Source of the DNA: CAYPHJ01 sp964410485
Lineage (GTDB): Bacteria; Desulfobacterota; Binatia; UBA9968
DNA length: 16,143 bases
NCBI GenBank assembly: GCA_964410485.1
Contig: CAYPHJ010000107.1
Span: 1-16,143 of the forward strand
Direction of reading: 5' to 3'
Positions 13,277-16,143 of the stretch are shown here, piece by piece. The notes beneath the pieces were generated by a model. It made no database searches. It saw only the letters and a program-made list of their open reading frames with translations, and was not told where the DNA came from. The number at the start of each line of letters is the position of its first letter. The stretch's first letter is position 1. The translations under genes and the position numbers were made by a program.

Positions 13277-14692
13277 TTACGGGCGGTTAAGTTTATTCTC
13301 GGCCGCACGCGAGGGCGGATTGAGAGCAGCGAACAGGGTCCCGATTTCTGCAACCTTCTCAAGGCCCAGAACCAGGTCTACGCTATGATCTATGTCATCC
13401 GGGCGCAGCTGACTGCGCCCACAGGCTCGGTACTTGGTCAGTAGCTCGTCATCGGTAAGCGGCAGAGCGGGGTCGCCCCGAGGTATGTCCACGCGTGCGT
13501 TGTAGGTGCGCCCATCGGTCATCCGAATGGTCACCGGATTACCTACGAACTCAGTATCCGGGCCGACATCCGCCAAGCCGGGCCAGATGGGGAGATCGGG
13601 AAAGGAAAGGTGAACCTTCTTCCTGGCCTCGACGATGCCGCGTTCTTCCATCTTGGCAACCGTAAAAGTGTCGAGCGTCACTTGATGATCCACCGCCGCC
13701 GCGGCAATACAGTAAGGCATGCTGTACTTGGCCTGGTAGGGTGTTTCAGGCTCGGAGAAGGCGAGCACGCGCATAGCGCGCGCCGACGTGCCCACGTCCA
13801 CTTCGGCGATGTCCTTCTGACTGATCCGGTGTTCTCCCAATAACTGGAGCACTCCGTCCAACGCCCGATGGGTGTGATAGCAGCTTGGGTATTTTTTTAA
13901 ACCAATGCCCGGTAACTCGATGTAGAAGGGCTTGCCCAGACTCTCCGCCATCCGCTGCGCGTCGTAGTGGTCTGCGCCCACCAGCGTGTCGTAGAAGCCG
14001 TTCTTCGCCTCGATGATATCGGCGTTCGCGGTGAGTCCCTCTTGCGCCATGAGAGTGGCGATCACGCCGTTGCGGCAGGCGTTGCCCGCCGCCATAGCAG
14101 CGGCCATGCTGCCGTGGTTGGCCGACAAACCGCAAGCAAAGTTGGCGCCGATACCCAACGCCATTCTGGTTTTGGCCACATCCAACCTGAGAAGTTTGGC
14201 GCAGGCGGCAACCGCCCCTACCGAACCATACCAGCTCTGGTGGTTGAGCCGACTCTGCATAAGCTTGAAGTCCGCGTGAAGCGCCATCTTCCCCTCGACT
14301 TCCAGTCCCAGGATATAGGCAGTGAGAATATCCCGGCCGGAAGCGCCGAGATGCTGTCCAAGACTTAGCACGGCGGGCAGAACCAGAACGCTGGGATGGC
14401 CGATCTTCACACCGCAGTCATCGTAGTCCAGAGCGTGCGCAATGCAGCCATTGGCCAGGGCAGCATCTGAAACCGAAACTTTGCGGCCAGCACCAAATAC
14501 AGATGCCTGGGTTGGCCCGCCGACCTTCGTTACGTAACCTGTGATGGCTTGGCTGACCGGCTCGGCAACACCGCCCAGGGCGGCTCCCATACAGTCCAGA
14601 GCCGTGCGCTTGGCCTTTTCCACGGCTTCGCGCGGTATGTCCTGGTACTCGGTCTCTACTATGAACTCGGCGATTTTCTCGGTGGCGCCCAT
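13277..14692 (-). CDS. MmgE/PrpD family protein
   Basis: The 471-residue product starts at an ATG preceded by GAGGTG with a 5-base spacer. It shows the family layout: an N-terminal all-helical domain with ALDCMGAALGG (about 31-41), NGCIAHALDYDD (81-92), GHPSVLVLPAVLSLG (98-112), a long GANFACGLSANHGSMAAAMA stretch, and a C-terminal alpha/beta domain with KKYPSCYHTHRALDG. PrpD is 2-methylcitrate dehydratase and MmgE a related enzyme; cis-aconitate decarboxylases belong here too. The exact substrate cannot be assigned, and no methylcitrate or propionate genes flank it. Length and motifs look complete, so it is probably active. The gene stands alone, convergent with the lectin-like gene. Confidence 0.87.
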   Translation of the reverse strand: MGATEKIAEFIVETEYQDIPREAVEKAKRTALDCMGAALGGVAEPVSQAITGYVTKVGGPTQASVFGAGRKVSVSDAALANGCIAHALDYDDCGVKIGHPSVLVLPAVLSLGQHLGASGRDILTAYILGLEVEGKMALHADFKLMQSRLNHQSWYGSVGAVAACAKLLRLDVAKTRMALGIGANFACGLSANHGSMAAAMAAGNACRNGVIATLMAQEGLTANADIIEAKNGFYDTLVGADHYDAQRMAESLGKPFYIELPGIGLKKYPSCYHTHRALDGVLQLLGEHRISQKDIAEVDVGTSARAMRVLAFSEPETPYQAKYSMPYCIAAAAVDHQVTLDTFTVAKMEERGIVEARKKVHLSFPDLPIWPGLADVGPDTEFVGNPVTIRMTDGRTYNARVDIPRGDPALPLTDDELLTKYRACGRSQLRPDDIDHSVDLVLGLEKVAEIGTLFAALNPPSRAAENKLNRP

Positions 14693-15100
14693 AATTCACC
14701 TCGCTGTTGACATACATATCACATTCCAAGAGTCTTCATCCATCTCGTTGGCTCGGCAAACTCAGTCGAACTGCATCGAGATTACTGGCACGTGTTCTCA
14801 AGGTACCGGTGCACCTTGTCTCCCGCGAAGCAACTTCCTTTGATTTTCATCTTTCCGATCTTACTTCTGGGACAGTCGCACACAGGGTTCGTTGGCATCA
14901 CACAGCTAGGAACGTGGTCCATCGTCTTGCATTCCCTCTTGAATTCTATGGAAACACCGATCGCAGCGTTCGTTGTTCACCGCATCGCTTTATTCGATCA
15001 AAAGGGCATAGAGGTTGCTGCTGGTACGAGGCACGAAGATAGAGCGACAGGACGCGAATTCGGCTGCGTCTTCCGCATTATTTGAAAGGGCTATTGTGAA
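14693..15100. other. Gap without a convincing gene
   Basis: This 408-base stretch has a plus-strand frame at 14792-15085 (GTG start, 97 residues, with a hydrophobic patch FIFPILLLG) and an overlapping frame at 14707-15042. Neither has a visible ribosome binding site or a family I recognise. A TTGACA at 14707-14712 lacks a matching -10. The upstream control region of the MmgE/PrpD gene must lie here. Confidence 0.45.
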
Positions 15101-15313
15101 ATGTTTCGATCGATAGAGAGCTTACTCACGCGTATTTTCGGTGGACTCGGGCGTAGTTCCGGACAAGAGCGAGATCCTGAGCCCGGTGAAGGGGCGGTCA
15201 TTCATCATTCTTCCGGCGAGGCCGACTTCGATGGTCAGCCGGGAGACGTCCTACCTCCGGTTAAGGATCCTAATCGCGATCTGCCGTACCCGCCGAAGAA
15301 ATCCGCCGATTGA
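15101..15313 (+). CDS. Small hypothetical protein
   Basis: A 70-residue frame starting MFRSIESLLTRIFGGLGRSS has an amphipathic N-terminal helix followed by an acidic, Pro/Gly/Asp-rich and probably disordered tail (DPEPGEGAVIHHSSGEADFD). No homologue comes to mind and no strong Shine-Dalgarno sequence is seen, though a plausible ATG and a following hairpin make it a reasonable gene. It lies 95 bases before the ligD start on the same strand and could share its transcript. Confidence 0.35.
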   Translation: MFRSIESLLTRIFGGLGRSSGQERDPEPGEGAVIHHSSGEADFDGQPGDVLPPVKDPNRDLPYPPKKSAD

Positions 15314-15319
15314 GAGTGG

Positions 15320-15368
15320 GCCAAACGAAGAAGAGCGCGCATCGTTTGGCGCCGACGTTTTCTTTGGG
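15320..15368 (+). terminator. Terminator-like hairpin between the small ORF and ligD
   Basis: GCCAAACGA (15320-15328) pairs perfectly with TCGTTTGGC (15342-15350) around a 13-base loop, followed seven bases later by TTTTCTTT. The gap before the T-run makes it an imperfect rho-independent terminator; it could also be an attenuator ahead of ligD. Confidence 0.35.
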
Positions 15369-15408
15369 CATCATTAGAATTTCCACAGGCGCTAGGGTTG
15401 ATGCAGCG

Positions 15409-16143
15409 ATGAGGGACGATGCAGCCGAGGTTCTGTCAATCGAGGGGCGCGAGGTCCGCGTTACCCATCCCGACAAGCCGTACTTTTCGAGGCAGATCAA
15501 GCTCTCGAAACTGGATCTCGTGCGCTACTACCTGTCGGTCGCGCCGGGAGCTCTCGTTGGCATTCGAGATCGACCGCTTGTTCTCAAGCGCTTCGTCGAC
15601 GGCGCCGAAGGTCAGGCGTTTTATCAGAAACGGGCCCCCGCCAAGCGGCCCCCGTGGCTGCGCACCGTTACGCTGTCATTTCCTTCCGGACGCAAAGCGG
15701 AGGAAATCGTCGTGGATGACGCGGCGGGGCTCGCCTGGGTCGTGAACCTGGGCTGCATCGAGCTGCATCCGCACGCGGTGCGCGCCAGCGATCTCGAGCA
15801 TCCGGACGAGTTGCGCGTCGATCTCGATCCGAATCCTGGCGTCGGTTGGGACGACGTGCGGCGTGTTGCTCTCGAGGTGAAATCGTTTCTCGAAGAGATG
15901 AAACTTTGTGGCTGGCCCAAAACCAGCGGTTCACGGGGAATGCACGTGAACGTGCGTATTGAACGGCGCTGGACGTTCACTGAGGTGCGGCGCGCCGCCC
16001 TCGCTTTATCGCGCGCCATCGAGCGGCGCATCCCGGCCCTGGCCAGCTCGAAGTGGTGGAAGGAGGAGCGTCACGGCGTCTTCCTCGACTACAACCAGAA
16101 CGCGAAGGACCGCACGACCTGCTCCGCCTATTCCGTGCGCCCG
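15409..16143 (+). CDS. ligD: LigD-type primase-polymerase domain (5' part)
   Basis: The frame runs from ATG at 15409, 11 bases after an AGGG, to the window edge without a stop (245 residues). It is a LigD-Pol/PrimPol domain. N-terminal VTHPDKPYFS, LVLKRFVDG and FYQKRAP are followed by the catalytic VDLDPNPG with D138 and D140, the nucleotide-binding SGSRGMHV at 173-180, and FLDYNQNAKDRTTCSAYSVR with the third metal-binding Asp227. These enzymes fill and extend ends during Ku-dependent non-homologous end joining and can insert ribonucleotides. In many bacteria this domain is part of a larger LigD or encoded as a separate polymerase next to ligD and ku; which applies here depends on sequence beyond the window. 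An upstream TTG at 15364 is also in frame but less likely as start. Confidence 0.87.
   Translation, partial: MRDDAAEVLSIEGREVRVTHPDKPYFSRQIKLSKLDLVRYYLSVAPGALVGIRDRPLVLKRFVDGAEGQAFYQKRAPAKRPPWLRTVTLSFPSGRKAEEIVVDDAAGLAWVVNLGCIELHPHAVRASDLEHPDELRVDLDPNPGVGWDDVRRVALEVKSFLEEMKLCGWPKTSGSRGMHVNVRIERRWTFTEVRRAALALSRAIERRIPALASSKWWKEERHGVFLDYNQNAKDRTTCSAYSVRP

Noticed and set aside
1..16143. CRISPR array, tRNA or rRNA genes
   Set aside because: No regularly spaced direct repeats and no cloverleaf or rRNA-like sequence were seen on either strand by eye.

Overview
The window looks like chromosomal DNA of an uncultured, GC-rich environmental bacterium. Candidates are Deltaproteobacteria-like, Binatota, Tectomicrobia or Rokubacteria-type lineages. 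This is inferred from the gene set (single-barrel MetE-like methyltransferases, MmgE/PrpD, DUF3500, DUF763, a LigD polymerase domain, many toxin-antitoxin loci) and from short dispersed repeats common in such genomes. No rRNA, tRNA or CRISPR array is visible, and the taxonomy is only a guess.

Layout. Positions 1-57 hold the last codons of a plus-strand gene. Around 194-376 (minus) lies a decayed C-terminal scrap of a MetE-like gene. At 445-2051 two secreted-protein genes overlap by 4 bases: a DUF3500 protein and a small protein with an EF-hand-like loop. From 2210 to 3843 is an accessory patch: a 139-bp MITE-like element with perfect 19-bp inverted ends abutting a broken mazF, the antitoxin of that pair, a second MetE-like scrap, a dispersed repeat, and an apparently intact RHH antitoxin/MazF-PemK toxin pair. 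Next come a single-cluster ferredoxin (3962-4180), a small membrane protein on the minus strand (4242-4718) and a DUF763 protein (4888-6084) ending in a sliding-clamp-binding-like motif.

From 6262 the plus strand carries an intact MetE-like protein, convergent with a ChaN-type lipoprotein (7416-8429, minus). A VapB(AbrB)/VapC pair lies at 8740-9452 (minus). A gene-poor stretch leads to a scar at about 10300, where the 5' third of an ABC-transporter substrate-binding gene meets the truncated 3' end of a frameshifted alpha/beta hydrolase gene transcribed the other way. Upstream of that hydrolase is a second intact MetE-like gene (11138-12325, minus). Then follow a secreted lectin-like protein (12550-13212), a MmgE/PrpD protein (13277-14692, minus), a 408-base stretch without a convincing gene, a small hypothetical gene and the start of a LigD-type polymerase (15409 to the window edge).

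No single large pathway is evident. The main themes are (i) repeated copies and remnants of one MetE-like family (two intact genes plus two C-terminal scraps), (ii) toxin-antitoxin turnover, with one decayed and two apparently intact loci, and (iii) two DNA-transaction candidates, DUF763 with a C-terminal QLSLF and LigD-Pol.
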